Notes: generated by a model from the letters alone, not told the origin. 64,000 bases of DNA from Massilia sp. IC2-477 (GCF_020707265.1 NZ_JAJFEQ010000002.1:434001-498000), one strand, 5' to 3'. Shown: positions 42,089 to 51,181, numbered from the stretch's first letter. Program-made: numbers and translations.

Positions 42089-45000
42089 TTACGCGGCGCG
42101 GCGCTTGATGTTTCCGGACAGCAGCTCAGCCTTGCGTGCTCGGAATTCAGCCACGGCCTTTTCCTTCACGTGGCCGAAGCCGCGGATCTGTTCCGGCAGC
42201 GACGCCAGCTCGACCGCGTCGGCATGGTTGGCCGCATCCAGCCTGGAGATCAGGCTTTCCACCATCTCGCGGTACTCCGTGATCAGGGCGCGCTCCATCT
42301 TGCGCTCGGCGGTCTTGCCGAAGATGTCGAAGGCGCCGCCGCGCAGACCTTTCATCCTGGCCAGCAGCCTGAAGGCGCCGAACATCCAGGAGCCGTACTG
42401 CGCCTTGACCATGTGTCCCTTGGCGTCCTTCTTTGCGAACAGCGGCGGCGCCAGGTTGAATTTCAGGGAGAAGTCGCCTTCGAACTGGGTCTTGAGCTGC
42501 TCGACGAAGCGGCCGTCGGTGTACAGGCGCGCCACTTCGTATTCGTCCTTGTAGGCCATCAGCTTGGCGTAGTTCTTCGCCACGGCCATCGACAGCTTGT
42601 TGCCCAGGCCTTTGCGCGATTCGGCAGCGCGCACGCGCGAGACCAGGTCTTCATACACGGCCGCATAGGCGGCGTCCTGGTAGCCGGTCAGGTGCTCGAC
42701 GCGCTTCCTGATCACGCTGTCCAGGCTTTGCGGCATCTGCACGACCACGGTTTGCGCCGGGATGGCCTGCTTCTCGACGCGCTGGAAGTCCACGGCGGCG
42801 CGGCGGCCCCACAGGAAGCTCATCTTGTTGGAGGCAACGGCCACGCCATTGAGTTCGATCGCGCGCAGCAGGGCGGCTTCCGACAGCGGGATGCGGCCCT
42901 TCTGCCAGGCGTAACCCATCAGGAACAGGTTGGTGGCGATCGAGTCGCCCATCAGCGCGGTCGCCAGCTTGGTCGCATCGACGAAGTCGACACCGGACTC
43001 GCCGCCCACCGCTTCCAGGATCAGGGAGCGCACATCGCCAGACGGGAATTCCCAGTCGCGCTGCTGGGCAAAGGTGCCGGTCGGCTGCTCGTGCAGGTTG
43101 ACGATGGCGAGCGTGCGGCCCGGACGCATCTTGGAGACCGCGTCGGCGGCGCCGGTGGTGAGGATGTCGCAGCCGAGGATCAGGTCCGCTTCGCCGGTGG
43201 CGATGCGCTGGGCGCGCAGGCGATCAGGCGTCGCGGCGATCTTCACGTGCGAGGTGACGGAACCGTTCTTCTGGCTCATGCCGGTCATGTCCAGCACCGA
43301 CGCACCCTTGCCTTCGAGGTGGGCGGCCATGCCCATCAGCGCGCCGACGGTGATCACGCCGGTGCCGCCGATACCGTTGATCAGGATGTTGTAGGGATGC
43401 TCGACGCTCGGCAGGCTCGGTTCCGGAAGCAGGCCCCAGCCGTCATCCGCGCCGTTCTTCGACACGCCCGACTTGCTCTTCTTCAGCGCGCCGCCTTCGA
43501 CGGTGACGAAACTCGGGCAGAAGCCCTTCGCGCAGGAGTAGTCCTTGTTGCAGGAAGACTGGTCGATCTGGCGCTTGCGGCCGAATTCCGTCTCCTTCGG
43601 CAGGATCGAGACGCAGTTCGACTGGATCCCGCAGTCGCCGCAGCCTTCGCACACGGCTTCGTTGATCACCATGCGCTGGTTCGGGTCCGGGAATTCCTTT
43701 TCGGCACGGGCTCCGTGCGCCCCTGCCTTGCGGCGGCGGCGCTTTTCGGCGGCGCAGGTCTGGTCATAGATGATGACGGTGACGCCCGGCAGTTCGCGCA
43801 GCTCGCGCTGGATGTCGTCCATGTGCTTGCGGTCGTGCAGGGTGACGATCGCCGGCAGGTTCGAGCGGTCCGCGTAGCGCGACAGGTCTTCGGTCACCAG
43901 CGCGATGCGCTTGACGCCTTCGGCCGCCATCTGCTGGGCGATCATCGGCACCGAGGTCTGGCCGTCGACCGGCTGGCCGCCGGTCATCGCGACCGCATCG
44001 TTGTACAGGATCTTGTAGGTGATGTTGACCTTGGCCGAGACGGCCGCGCGGATCGCCAGGTAGCCCGAGTGGAAGTAGGTGCCGTCGCCCAGGTTCTGGA
44101 ACACGTGCGGCACTTGCGAGAACGCGGCCTGGCCGATCCAGGGCGCGCCTTCGCCGCCCATGTGGGTGGTCAGCTTGTTCATCTCCGGGTAGATCGAGGT
44201 CGCCATCACGTGGCAGCCGATGCCGGCCAGCGCGAAGGAACCGTCCGGCACCTTGGTCGAGGTGTTGTGCGGGCAGCCGGAGCAATAGAAGGCGGGGCGG
44301 AAGGGCGTGGTGATCGCCTTCTGCAGGACCGCGTCCTTCGCTTCCAGGAAGGCCAGGCGTGCGCGGATCAGGTCGCGGGTGCTATCGTCGGTGATGAGGC
44401 GCGCGATGCGGCCCGCGATCACGCGCGCCACTTGCGCCACCGAGAAGTCTGCCTTCGGGGGCAGCAGCCAGTCGCCGCGCGGGGCGACCCATTCGCCCTT
44501 GTCGTCGAACTTGCCGACGATGTGCGGGCGCACGTCGTCGCGCCAGTTGTACAGCTGTTCCTTGAGCTGGTACTCGACCACCTGGCGCTTTTCTTCGACC
44601 ACCAGGATTTCTTCCAGGCCTTGTGCGAATTCGCGCACGCCTTCCGGTTCCAGCGGCCAGATCATCGCGACCTTGTACAGGCGCAGGCCGACCTTCGCCG
44701 CCATGGCTTCGTCGATGCCCAGTTCTTCCAGCGCTTCCAGCACGTCGAGGTAGGACTTGCCGGAGGCGATGATGCCCAGCTTCGCGTCCGGGCTGTCGAT
44801 GGTGGTGCGATTCAGCTTGTTTTCACGCGCATAGGCCAGGGCCGCGTAGATCTTATAGTCCTGCATCAGCGCTTCCTGGGCGCGCGCCTGCTGGCCCAGC
44901 GGCACCGAGGACAGCTTGGTATTCAGCCCGCCTTCCGGCATCGCGAAGTCCTTCGGGTACTTCACTTCGACGCGGAAGGGATTGGCGTCCACCGAGGCGC

Positions 45001-45670
45001 TCGACTCGACGGTATCGGCCAGGGCCTTGAAGGCCACCGCGCAGCCCGAGTAGCGCGACATGGCCCAGCCATGCACGCCCAGGTCCAGGTATTCCTGGAC
45101 GTTGCAGGGGTAGAGCACCGGGATCATGCAGGCCGAGAAGATATGGTCGGACTGGTGCGGCAGGGTCGAGGAATAGGCGCCGTGGTCGTCGCCGGCCACC
45201 AGCAGCACGCCACCGTGTTGCGCGGTGCCGGCGTGGTTCATGTGCTTGAAGACGTCGCCGCAGCGGTCCACGCCCGGGCCTTTCCCGTACCACATGGCGA
45301 ACACGCCGTCGTATTTGGCCGGGCCGATCAGGTCCACGGTCTGGGTGCCCCAGACGGCGGTGGCGGCCAGGTCTTCGTTCACGCCCGGGACGAACTGCAC
45401 GTGGTTCGCTTCCAGGTGGCCCTTCGCCTTCCACAGGGTCTCGTCCAGGCCGCCCAGCGGCGAGCCGCGGTAGCCGGATACGAAGCCGGCCGTGCTCAGG
45501 CCGGCGGCAGCGTCGCGCTCGCGCTGGATCATCGGCAGGCGCACCAGGGCCTGGATACCGGACAGGAAGATGTTGCCGGTGCGTGCGGTGTATTTGTCGT
45601 CGAGGGTGACAGTGTTCAGGCGGGACGAATAGTCCGGCGTCGCCGCTTGTGGCGTGACGGTATCAGGCAT
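42089..45670 (-). CDS. Indolepyruvate ferredoxin oxidoreductase family protein (fused)
   Basis: Single-chain 2-oxoacid:ferredoxin oxidoreductase, 1193 residues, that would convert aryl- or branched-chain 2-oxoacids, CoA and an oxidised electron carrier to acyl-CoA. Domains run from a pyruvate-ferredoxin-type domain, through a TPP-binding domain (IGCHVMATSIYPEMNK region), an iron-sulfur segment EGCGDCGIQSNCVS, to the IorB-like gamma domain near residue 760 (INGIGGTGVITVGAL). ATG 45670 is chosen as the family start; an upstream Met at 45727 has no support. It is 121 bases upstream of icmF on the same strand; both fit amino-acid-derived acyl-CoA metabolism. Confidence 0.94.
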   Translation of the reverse strand: MPDTVTPQAATPDYSSRLNTVTLDDKYTARTGNIFLSGIQALVRLPMIQRERDAAAGLSTAGFVSGYRGSPLGGLDETLWKAKGHLEANHVQFVPGVNEDLAATAVWGTQTVDLIGPAKYDGVFAMWYGKGPGVDRCGDVFKHMNHAGTAQHGGVLLVAGDDHGAYSSTLPHQSDHIFSACMIPVLYPCNVQEYLDLGVHGWAMSRYSGCAVAFKALADTVESSASVDANPFRVEVKYPKDFAMPEGGLNTKLSSVPLGQQARAQEALMQDYKIYAALAYARENKLNRTTIDSPDAKLGIIASGKSYLDVLEALEELGIDEAMAAKVGLRLYKVAMIWPLEPEGVREFAQGLEEILVVEEKRQVVEYQLKEQLYNWRDDVRPHIVGKFDDKGEWVAPRGDWLLPPKADFSVAQVARVIAGRIARLITDDSTRDLIRARLAFLEAKDAVLQKAITTPFRPAFYCSGCPHNTSTKVPDGSFALAGIGCHVMATSIYPEMNKLTTHMGGEGAPWIGQAAFSQVPHVFQNLGDGTYFHSGYLAIRAAVSAKVNITYKILYNDAVAMTGGQPVDGQTSVPMIAQQMAAEGVKRIALVTEDLSRYADRSNLPAIVTLHDRKHMDDIQRELRELPGVTVIIYDQTCAAEKRRRRKAGAHGARAEKEFPDPNQRMVINEAVCEGCGDCGIQSNCVSILPKETEFGRKRQIDQSSCNKDYSCAKGFCPSFVTVEGGALKKSKSGVSKNGADDGWGLLPEPSLPSVEHPYNILINGIGGTGVITVGALMGMAAHLEGKGASVLDMTGMSQKNGSVTSHVKIAATPDRLRAQRIATGEADLILGCDILTTGAADAVSKMRPGRTLAIVNLHEQPTGTFAQQRDWEFPSGDVRSLILEAVGGESGVDFVDATKLATALMGDSIATNLFLMGYAWQKGRIPLSEAALLRAIELNGVAVASNKMSFLWGRRAAVDFQRVEKQAIPAQTVVVQMPQSLDSVIRKRVEHLTGYQDAAYAAVYEDLVSRVRAAESRKGLGNKLSMAVAKNYAKLMAYKDEYEVARLYTDGRFVEQLKTQFEGDFSLKFNLAPPLFAKKDAKGHMVKAQYGSWMFGAFRLLARMKGLRGGAFDIFGKTAERKMERALITEYREMVESLISRLDAANHADAVELASLPEQIRGFGHVKEKAVAEFRARKAELLSGNIKRRAA

Positions 45671-45818
45671 GGGGTGTCTCCATTGTGTGGTTCGGTGCTG
45701 CACCTGGCGCCGGGTAGGCGGGGGCATTTTGACCGCGTGGAGTGTAGGGACTTCGCCCGCCCAGGGCCAATAGGGAATGCGGATGGGGGTATAAGAAAAT
45801 CTGATGACCGTTATGCGC

Positions 45819-46754
45819 TCAAGCGGAGATCAGGCGGGCGCCGGGCCAAGCGCCGCGTGCACACAGGTCTTCGGTCACTTCGCGCACCAGCTTCGCGATC
45901 GCCGCGGAAGCATTCGTCAGCGGGATGTTACGCGAGGCGCACAGGGTCACGTGGCGGGTCAGCGCCGGCTCGGCGACCGGCCAGGCCGTCATCGCGCCGC
46001 GCTCGATGTCGGCCAGCAGCGGTGCGACCGGGAGCAGGGTGGCGCCCAGGTCGGCCAGCAGGGCCGAGCGCAGGATTGCCAGCGAATTGATCTCGAGGAT
46101 GGTGCCGGGCGCCAGGCCCGCGCTGGCCGCCGCCCCTTCGACCAGGGGACGCACGCCGTGCTGACGCGCCGGCAGGATCAGGGTACTGGCCAGCGCCTGT
46201 TCCAGCGTGAGGCTGTCCGCACCCGGTGCGAAGCCGGAGCCGCTGCGGCAGATGAACATCAGGTCTTCCTGCACCAGCGGGGTAGCGGTGAAGTGACCGG
46301 CCGGGACCTCGTCGAACAGCACGGCCAGGTTCAGGCGCCCGGATTTCAGCTGCTCGGTGAGGCTGCCCGTGATCTCTTCGGTCAGCTGCAGCGTGATTTC
46401 CGGGTAGCGGGTGCGGGTGGCGGTGAGCAGCGGCAGCGCCAGCGCCCCCGATATGCTGTGCGGCAGGCCGAGCGAGACGCTGCCCGAGGGCCGTGTGGTC
46501 GACTGCACCACCGCCGAGCGCGCATCGGCCACCTGCTTCAGGATCGCCTGCGCATGCTCGTAGAAAATCTTGCCGGCGTCGGTGCTGAGCACGCCGTGCG
46601 CCGAACGGTGCAGCAGCTGCGCGCCCAGCTCTTCCTCCAGCTGGCGCAGCTGCTGCGTCAATGCCGGCTGCGCCACGTGCAGGACCAGCGCGGCGCGCGA
46701 CAGCGAGCCGTGGTCGACGATGGCGACAAAATACCGGAGTTGACGAAATTCCAT
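45819..46754 (-). CDS. LysR-family transcriptional regulator
   Basis: LTTR of 311 residues: a winged-helix N-terminus (MEFRQLRYFVAIVDHGSLSRAA) and a periplasmic-binding-like effector domain (residues 90-295). It resembles the branch related to nitrogen assimilation (Nac/Cbl) and aromatic-pathway regulators. It is encoded divergently from the HD-GYP gene across a 109-base gap, so it might regulate itself and that gene, or the oxidoreductase gene just downstream. The effector is unknown. Confidence 0.9.
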   Translation of the reverse strand: MEFRQLRYFVAIVDHGSLSRAALVLHVAQPALTQQLRQLEEELGAQLLHRSAHGVLSTDAGKIFYEHAQAILKQVADARSAVVQSTTRPSGSVSLGLPHSISGALALPLLTATRTRYPEITLQLTEEITGSLTEQLKSGRLNLAVLFDEVPAGHFTATPLVQEDLMFICRSGSGFAPGADSLTLEQALASTLILPARQHGVRPLVEGAAASAGLAPGTILEINSLAILRSALLADLGATLLPVAPLLADIERGAMTAWPVAEPALTRHVTLCASRNIPLTNASAAIAKLVREVTEDLCARGAWPGARLISA

Positions 46755-46789
46755 CTTTTGGAGGTGTATCTGGTAAGCAACAAAAGATG
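46752..46789. repeat. 9-bp inverted repeat spanning the LysR start codon
   Basis: CATCTTTTG (46752-46760) and CAAAAGATG (46781-46789) are perfect complements 20 bases apart. The first arm contains the lysR start codon on the minus strand. It is either an LTTR binding dyad or a hairpin that hides the start codon; no SD precedes that start. Confidence 0.45.
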
Positions 46790-46798
46790 AGTACGTGT

Positions 46799-46815
46799 AA
46801 CAAAATTGTTATACT
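46799..46815 (+). promoter_or_regulatory. Promoter candidate for the HD-GYP gene
   Basis: TATACT at 46810-46815 is a good -10 box preceded by the palindrome AACAAAATTGTT (46799-46810). No clear -35 element is at the right spacing, suggesting an activated promoter. It lies about 50 bases before the start. Confidence 0.35.
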
Positions 46816-46863
46816 GCATCTTGGCCGACGGGCGCCGACATTATTACAGAGCAGAGTAGCGAC

Positions 46864-48084
46864 ATGTTGAAAAAGGTGGATGCATCACAGTTGAAGATCG
46901 GGATGTATATCCACGACCTCGATTGCAGCTGGATGGATCATCCGTTCGTGCGTGCGCGCTTCCTGCTGACGACCGACGAAGAGATTCACAAGATCCGCAC
47001 CGCCAAGATCCGCGCCGTGGTCATCGACTGCAGCAAGGGCATGGACGTGGACGACGCGCCGACCCTGGCGCAGGCCGAAGCCGCCACCGAGGCGGAAGTG
47101 ACGGCGATCGCGGCCAAGCCGATCGTGATCACCCGCGTCTCGCTGGGCGAAGAGCTAGCGCGTGCCGCCAACATCCGCAAGCAGGCCGCCGGCCTGGTGC
47201 GCACCGTGATGGCCGACGCGCGCCTGGGCAAGGCGGTCGAGCTGGAGAAGGTGGGACCGGTGGTCGAGAGCGTGACCGAATCGATCCTGCGCAATTCCGG
47301 CGCCCTGCTGGGCCTCCTGCGCATCAAGAACAAGGACGACTACACCTTCCTGCATTCGGTCAGCGTGTGCGCGCTGCTGGTGGCCTTCTGCCGCTCGCGC
47401 AACATGGACGAGGACACGATCTACCAGGCCGGCCTGGGCGGCCTGCTGCACGACACCGGCAAGGCGCTGGTGCCGGACGCCATCCTGAACAAGCAGGGGC
47501 GCCTGACCGACGAAGAATTCGACATCATCAAGCGCCATCCGAAGGACGGCTACGACATCCTGGTCAAGACCCCCGAGATCGGCCCGATCCCGCTCGACAT
47601 CACGCTGCACCACCACGAGCGGCGCGACGGCAGCGGCTATCCGGACAAGCAGGGCGAGAGCACGATCAGCGAACTGGCGCAGATGGCGGCGATCGTCGAC
47701 GTCTACGACGCCATCACCTCGGACCGCTGCTACCACAAGGGCATGCCGGCGGCCGAAGCGCTACGCAAGATCTACGAGTGGAGCAAGTTCCACTTCAATC
47801 CGACCCTGGCCCAGGAATTCATGCGCTGCGTCGGCATCTACCCGGTCGGCACTCTGGTGCTGCTCGAATCCGGCCGCCTGGGCGTGGTGGTCGAGCCGCA
47901 CGAGACCAGCCTGCTCACGCCGAAGGTCAACGTCTTCTTCAGCACCAAGAACCAGACCTACATCAAGCCGCAGACCCTGGACCTGTCCAAGGCGCTCGGC
48001 TTTGGCGGCGGCGACAAGATCCTGCGCCACGAGTCGGCCGAGAAGTGGAACGTCAACCCGCTGCAGTTCATGCACATCGCCTGA
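46864..48084 (+). CDS. HD-GYP domain cyclic-di-GMP phosphodiesterase
   Basis: Protein of 406 residues with an N-terminal DUF3391 domain (residues 1-130) and an HD-GYP domain. The metal-binding HD pair is His196-Asp197 in LLHDTGK, and the signature HHHERRDGSGYP is at 249-260, both intact, so it should hydrolyse cyclic-di-GMP. No receiver or sensor domain is present beyond DUF3391. Cyclic-di-GMP usually controls exopolysaccharide and pili, which flank it in this window; a diguanylate cyclase is encoded nearby at 49477-50511. Confidence 0.94.
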   Translation: MLKKVDASQLKIGMYIHDLDCSWMDHPFVRARFLLTTDEEIHKIRTAKIRAVVIDCSKGMDVDDAPTLAQAEAATEAEVTAIAAKPIVITRVSLGEELARAANIRKQAAGLVRTVMADARLGKAVELEKVGPVVESVTESILRNSGALLGLLRIKNKDDYTFLHSVSVCALLVAFCRSRNMDEDTIYQAGLGGLLHDTGKALVPDAILNKQGRLTDEEFDIIKRHPKDGYDILVKTPEIGPIPLDITLHHHERRDGSGYPDKQGESTISELAQMAAIVDVYDAITSDRCYHKGMPAAEALRKIYEWSKFHFNPTLAQEFMRCVGIYPVGTLVLLESGRLGVVVEPHETSLLTPKVNVFFSTKNQTYIKPQTLDLSKALGFGGGDKILRHESAEKWNVNPLQFMHIA

Positions 48085-48088
48085 TTGT

Positions 48089-48829
48089 CTAGAGACCGCC
48101 GGCGCAGCGCAGCGTCGTGCCGGTCACGTAGGAAGCCGCGGGCGACAGCATCCACATGACGGCTTCGGCGATCTCGTCGGGCGTGGCCAGGCGTCCCATG
48201 GGAATGGCCGGCGCCACCCGTGCCGGCCGGCCAGGCTCTCCCGCCGCTGCATGGATGCCGGTCAGCGTCGATCCCGGCGCCACCGCGCATACCCGGATGC
48301 CCTCCGGCGCCAGCTCGCGCGCCAGCCCCAGTGTGAACGTCTCGACAGCCGCCTTGCTGGCGGCGTAATGCACGTATTCGCGCGGGCTGCCGGTGGCAGC
48401 TGCGACCGAGGACAGGTTCACGATCACGCCGCGCGCACCGCTCCTGCGGAAGGCGTCGATGGCGGCGCGGCAGCAGTGCATGGTGCCGTACACATTGGTG
48501 CGAAACACCGCCTCGATGGTAGCCGGGTCGGTCTCCGTGAAGCGCGCGATGCGGCCGGTGATGCCGGCATTGTTGACGAGGGCCGTCACCGGGCCCAGTT
48601 CCTCCTCGGCGCGGGCGAACAGCTGCGCGACCTCCGCTTCCAGCGCGACGTCGGCCTGGATCGCGGCCGCCCGTCCGCCACTGCCGCGGATTGCCGCGAC
48701 CAGCGCCTCGGCCGCCGCTTCGTCGCTGCGGTAGTTGACCGCCACCGCATACCCGCCCGCCGCCGCCTGCCTGGCGATGGCGGCGCCGATGCCGCGCCCG
48801 GCGCCCGTCACGATCACGACCTTCTCCAT
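48089..48829 (-). CDS. SDR family oxidoreductase
   Basis: Classical short-chain dehydrogenase of 246 residues. TGAGRGIGAA binds NAD(P) at the N-terminus, NNAGITG is present, and the catalytic Ser (NLSSVAA) and YAASK motif are intact. Substrate unknown; the closest look is to 3-oxoacyl-ACP reductase or glucose 1-dehydrogenase-like enzymes. It ends 4 bases from the convergent HD-GYP stop and is divergent from the isomerase gene 51 bases away. Confidence 0.92.
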   Translation of the reverse strand: MEKVVIVTGAGRGIGAAIARQAAAGGYAVAVNYRSDEAAAEALVAAIRGSGGRAAAIQADVALEAEVAQLFARAEEELGPVTALVNNAGITGRIARFTETDPATIEAVFRTNVYGTMHCCRAAIDAFRRSGARGVIVNLSSVAAATGSPREYVHYAASKAAVETFTLGLARELAPEGIRVCAVAPGSTLTGIHAAAGEPGRPARVAPAIPMGRLATPDEIAEAVMWMLSPAASYVTGTTLRCAGGL

Positions 48830-48880
48830 ACGATCCTCCTGTCATACTGCGTCACACTATACCCAAGGAGCGGGGCCAGC

Positions 48881-49480
48881 ATGCATCCACCCATCGATTT
48901 CTGGTTCGAGTTCGGCAGCAACTACAGCTATCTCTCGGTCATGCGCATCGAGGCCCTTGCGAGTCGGGCGCAGGTGGCGCTGCGCTGGAAGCCCTTTTTG
49001 CTCGGGCCGATCTTCCGCGAACTGGGCTGGCAAAACTCGCCTTTCAACGAGCAGAAAGAAAAGGGCGAGTACGTGTGGCGCGACATGGCGCGGCGCGCGG
49101 CGAAATACGGCGTCCCCTTCACCCGGCCATCGAATTTCCCGCGCCGCGCCCTGCTGCCGCTGCGGGTCGCGCTGTTCGGCGCCGAACAGCCCTGGATGGG
49201 GGAGTACTGCCGCCGCATCATGCTGCGCAACTGGTCGCAGGATGCCGAGATCGACAACGATGAAACGGTGCTGGCGGCCCTGGGCGGGCTGGTGCTTGAT
49301 CCGGCCGCCGTCCTGCATGCGGCGCAGGGAGAGGACAACAAGGCGGCCCTGCGCGCGCAGACCGAGGAGGCGCGCCGCCTGGGAATCTTCGGAGCGCCCA
49401 GCTTCATGGTGCAGGGCGAACTGTTCTGGGGCGACGACCGCCTGGAAGACGCGCTGGAATACGCGCAGTCCCTCGCTTAG
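48881..49480 (+). CDS. 2-hydroxychromene-2-carboxylate isomerase-like (DsbA family)
   Basis: Kappa-class glutathione transferase-like protein of 199 residues. FWFEFGSNYSYLS holds the active-site Ser in place of the DsbA Cys pair, and GIFGAPSFMVQGELFWGDDRLEDAL is the conserved C-terminal block with the cis-Pro. In naphthalene degraders the enzyme isomerises 2-hydroxychromene-2-carboxylate; here no such pathway is nearby, so the physiological substrate is unclear. ATG 48881 follows SD AAGGAG by eleven bases. Confidence 0.9.
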   Translation: MHPPIDFWFEFGSNYSYLSVMRIEALASRAQVALRWKPFLLGPIFRELGWQNSPFNEQKEKGEYVWRDMARRAAKYGVPFTRPSNFPRRALLPLRVALFGAEQPWMGEYCRRIMLRNWSQDAEIDNDETVLAALGGLVLDPAAVLHAAQGEDNKAALRAQTEEARRLGIFGAPSFMVQGELFWGDDRLEDALEYAQSLA

Positions 49481-50511
49481 AAGAACTCGGCGGTGTCGTT
49501 GGTGGCGATGGTCTGGAGCAGGCCGTTCGCCACCAGTTCCTCGTAATGGCAGGCGCGGTTGCGGCCATTGGCCTTGGCAAAATACAGCGCCTGGTCGGCA
49601 TGGCCCAAGGTCACCACCGGCGAATCGGCGGCGCTGATGCTGGTGAAGCCGACGCTCACCGTGACCTGTCCGACCTGCGGGAACACGTGGCTTTCCACAT
49701 TGGTGCGGAAGCGGTCGATGATCTTGCGCGCATTCTCCAGCGTGGTCGAGCGCAGCAGCACCACGAATTCCTCGCCGCCGAAGCGGAACACCCGGTCCTG
49801 CGAGCGGAACGAGGTCTGCAGCAGGTTGGCGACCAGGATCAGCACTTCGTCGCCGTACAGGTGGCCGAAGCGGTCGTTCACCGTCTTGAAATGGTCGACG
49901 TCGACCACCGCCAGCCACTGCTTTTCCTCGGCCACGTGCTGGCGCCGCTCGAGCCGTCCCGGCAGCAGGGTCTCGGCGTCGGCGCCATGCAGCATGCGCG
50001 CCAGCTGGTCGTCGAAGGTCTTGCGGTTGAGCAGGCCCGTGAGCGAGTCGCGCTCGCTGTAGTCCAGCAAATTCTGGAAGTTGCGGTAGACGCTGACGAT
50101 GCCGCTGATCGTGTGCACCGAGTCGGCCGTGAAGCCATGCTCGTGGGTGATCTCGAGGCAGGTGTCGGCCTTGTCGCCGAACCAGATCGGCAGCCATAGT
50201 CGGCGCAGGCCGTCCGGGCCCATGCCTTGTGCACGCGAATCGTGGTTTTCCAGGCAGTGCGCCAGTTCCGGAAAGGACGTGATCGGCTCGCCGGGGCCGG
50301 CGCCGTCCTGCTCTTCCGGACAGGCCACGCCGCCGGCACGAATGCAGGCGCGCGAACGCACGAACTTCTGGCCCGCGACCGTGGCAATGGCCAGCACCCG
50401 GGTCTGGACCGCACCAGCCAGCTCCTGCACCGCCGAAATCACGGAGATGTCGAGCATCGTGTGATCGCGGTGGCCAGTCATGTCCACCATGTGTCGCAGC
50501 AGGGAATCCAT
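49477..50511 (-). CDS. GGDEF domain diguanylate cyclase
   Basis: Protein of 344 residues. The C-terminal GGDEF domain has DSLTGLLNRKTF, an intact active-site GGEEF near residue 257 and an upstream RSQD, which matches the RxxD inhibitory site five residues before it. It should make cyclic-di-GMP and be product-inhibited. The N-terminal 150 residues form an uncharacterised sensor-like region with several Cys residues. ATG 50511 is preferred: the frame extends to 50760 but that part is basic, AT-rich and unlike the family. Stop overlaps the convergent isomerase stop by four bases. Confidence 0.92.
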   Translation of the reverse strand: MDSLLRHMVDMTGHRDHTMLDISVISAVQELAGAVQTRVLAIATVAGQKFVRSRACIRAGGVACPEEQDGAGPGEPITSFPELAHCLENHDSRAQGMGPDGLRRLWLPIWFGDKADTCLEITHEHGFTADSVHTISGIVSVYRNFQNLLDYSERDSLTGLLNRKTFDDQLARMLHGADAETLLPGRLERRQHVAEEKQWLAVVDVDHFKTVNDRFGHLYGDEVLILVANLLQTSFRSQDRVFRFGGEEFVVLLRSTTLENARKIIDRFRTNVESHVFPQVGQVTVSVGFTSISAADSPVVTLGHADQALYFAKANGRNRACHYEELVANGLLQTIATNDTAEFF

Positions 50512-50865
50512 GTCGTCTACAGGAACAGTGTCAGGAAATGCACAGCGTGTCGGTGCCGCACAGGTGCGGGCGGAGTGGCGGCCAAGGAAACAGGATAAGG
50601 CTTTTTTGTATTCCAGGCAACTATTCTTAACAAGATTTATCGATGTTTGCGCGTCGTTCGGCAGAAGCTTGGCGAAGACAAAGACGTCATGCCCATCAGC
50701 CGTTCTTTTTAATTTCCACATGGAAAACTTGCCCAACGTCAACTTGCCACGCGGCACCATTCGTTACAGTGAACTCACTGACTGACGCAGCAAAGGCAGC
50801 ACAAGACGGGGCCCCGTCCGTCAGTGAGTCTTCAACCTGTTTATCAACTATTACAAGGAGTTGTC
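50512..50865. other. Intergenic region upstream of the Flp pilins
   Basis: A 354-base stretch between the GGDEF gene start and the first pilin. It becomes AT-rich around 50600-50720. I found no sigma-54 element and no convincing sigma-70 pair. Its right end holds the inverted repeats listed separately and the SD AAGGAG before the pilin start. A promoter for the Tad locus must lie here. Confidence 0.5.
50773..50829 (+). repeat. Long leader inverted repeat with internal palindrome
   Basis: ACTCACTGACTGACG (50773-50787) pairs with CGTCCGTCAGTGAGT (50815-50829) with one mismatch over 15 bases. Overlapping it, GACGGGGCCCCGTC (50805-50818) is a perfect 14-base palindrome. The two structures share bases and are mutually exclusive, as expected of an attenuator-type leader 37 bases upstream of the first pilin start. 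Confidence 0.55.
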
Positions 50866-51054
50866 ATGAGCACGATTACCTCCGCCGCCAAGGCCTTTCT
50901 CGCCGACGAAGGCGGCGTGACGGCCATCGAGTACGGCCTGATCGCTGCACTGGTCGGGGTCGCCATCGCCGCTGCGGCGACCGCGATGAGTACGGACCTC
51001 AAGGCCCTGTTCACCTACGTCGGTACCAAGCTTGCGGAGCGGCCCGCTCCATGA
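50866..51054 (+). CDS. flp: Flp-family type IVb pilin, copy 1
   Basis: Pilin of 62 residues. The prepilin peptidase site is ADEGG-VTAIEYGLIAALVG: cleavage after Gly leaves Glu5 and Tyr6, the Flp signature, followed by a hydrophobic helix. A strong SD (AAGGAG, 50856-50861) precedes ATG 50866; the longer frame from 50824 lacks an SD. It would polymerise into the Tad pilus. The C-terminal residues AERPAP differ from copy 2 (51207-51389), the only other clear divergence being in the TDLKALFTYVG region. Confidence 0.93.
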   Translation: MSTITSAAKAFLADEGGVTAIEYGLIAALVGVAIAAAATAMSTDLKALFTYVGTKLAERPAP

Positions 51055-51128
51055 TGGGCGCCGCTGCCCTGGCGCCAGCCGGGACCAGGGCAGCGGCCCT
51101 GCCGGGAATGCCGTGAAGTGTGTTGTGC

Positions 51129-51181
51129 AGTACGTCGTGTAGTACGTCGTGAAGCAAGTCCAGTAGTTCCAGCAGTACGTC
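51129..51181 (+). repeat. AGTACGTC repeats between the pilin genes
   Basis: AGTACGTCGTG occurs at 51129-51139 and 51141-51151 with a 12-base period, and AGTACGTC again at 51174-51181. They lie in the 152-base gap before the second pilin and could be a leader element or a regulator site. Confidence 0.4.

Noticed and set aside
42062..46090. Open frame of 1342 codons on the plus strand opposite the indolepyruvate oxidoreductase gene
   Set aside because: It is an antisense shadow of a conserved gene, rich in Arg, Ala, His and Gln with no family resemblance; caused by high third-position GC.
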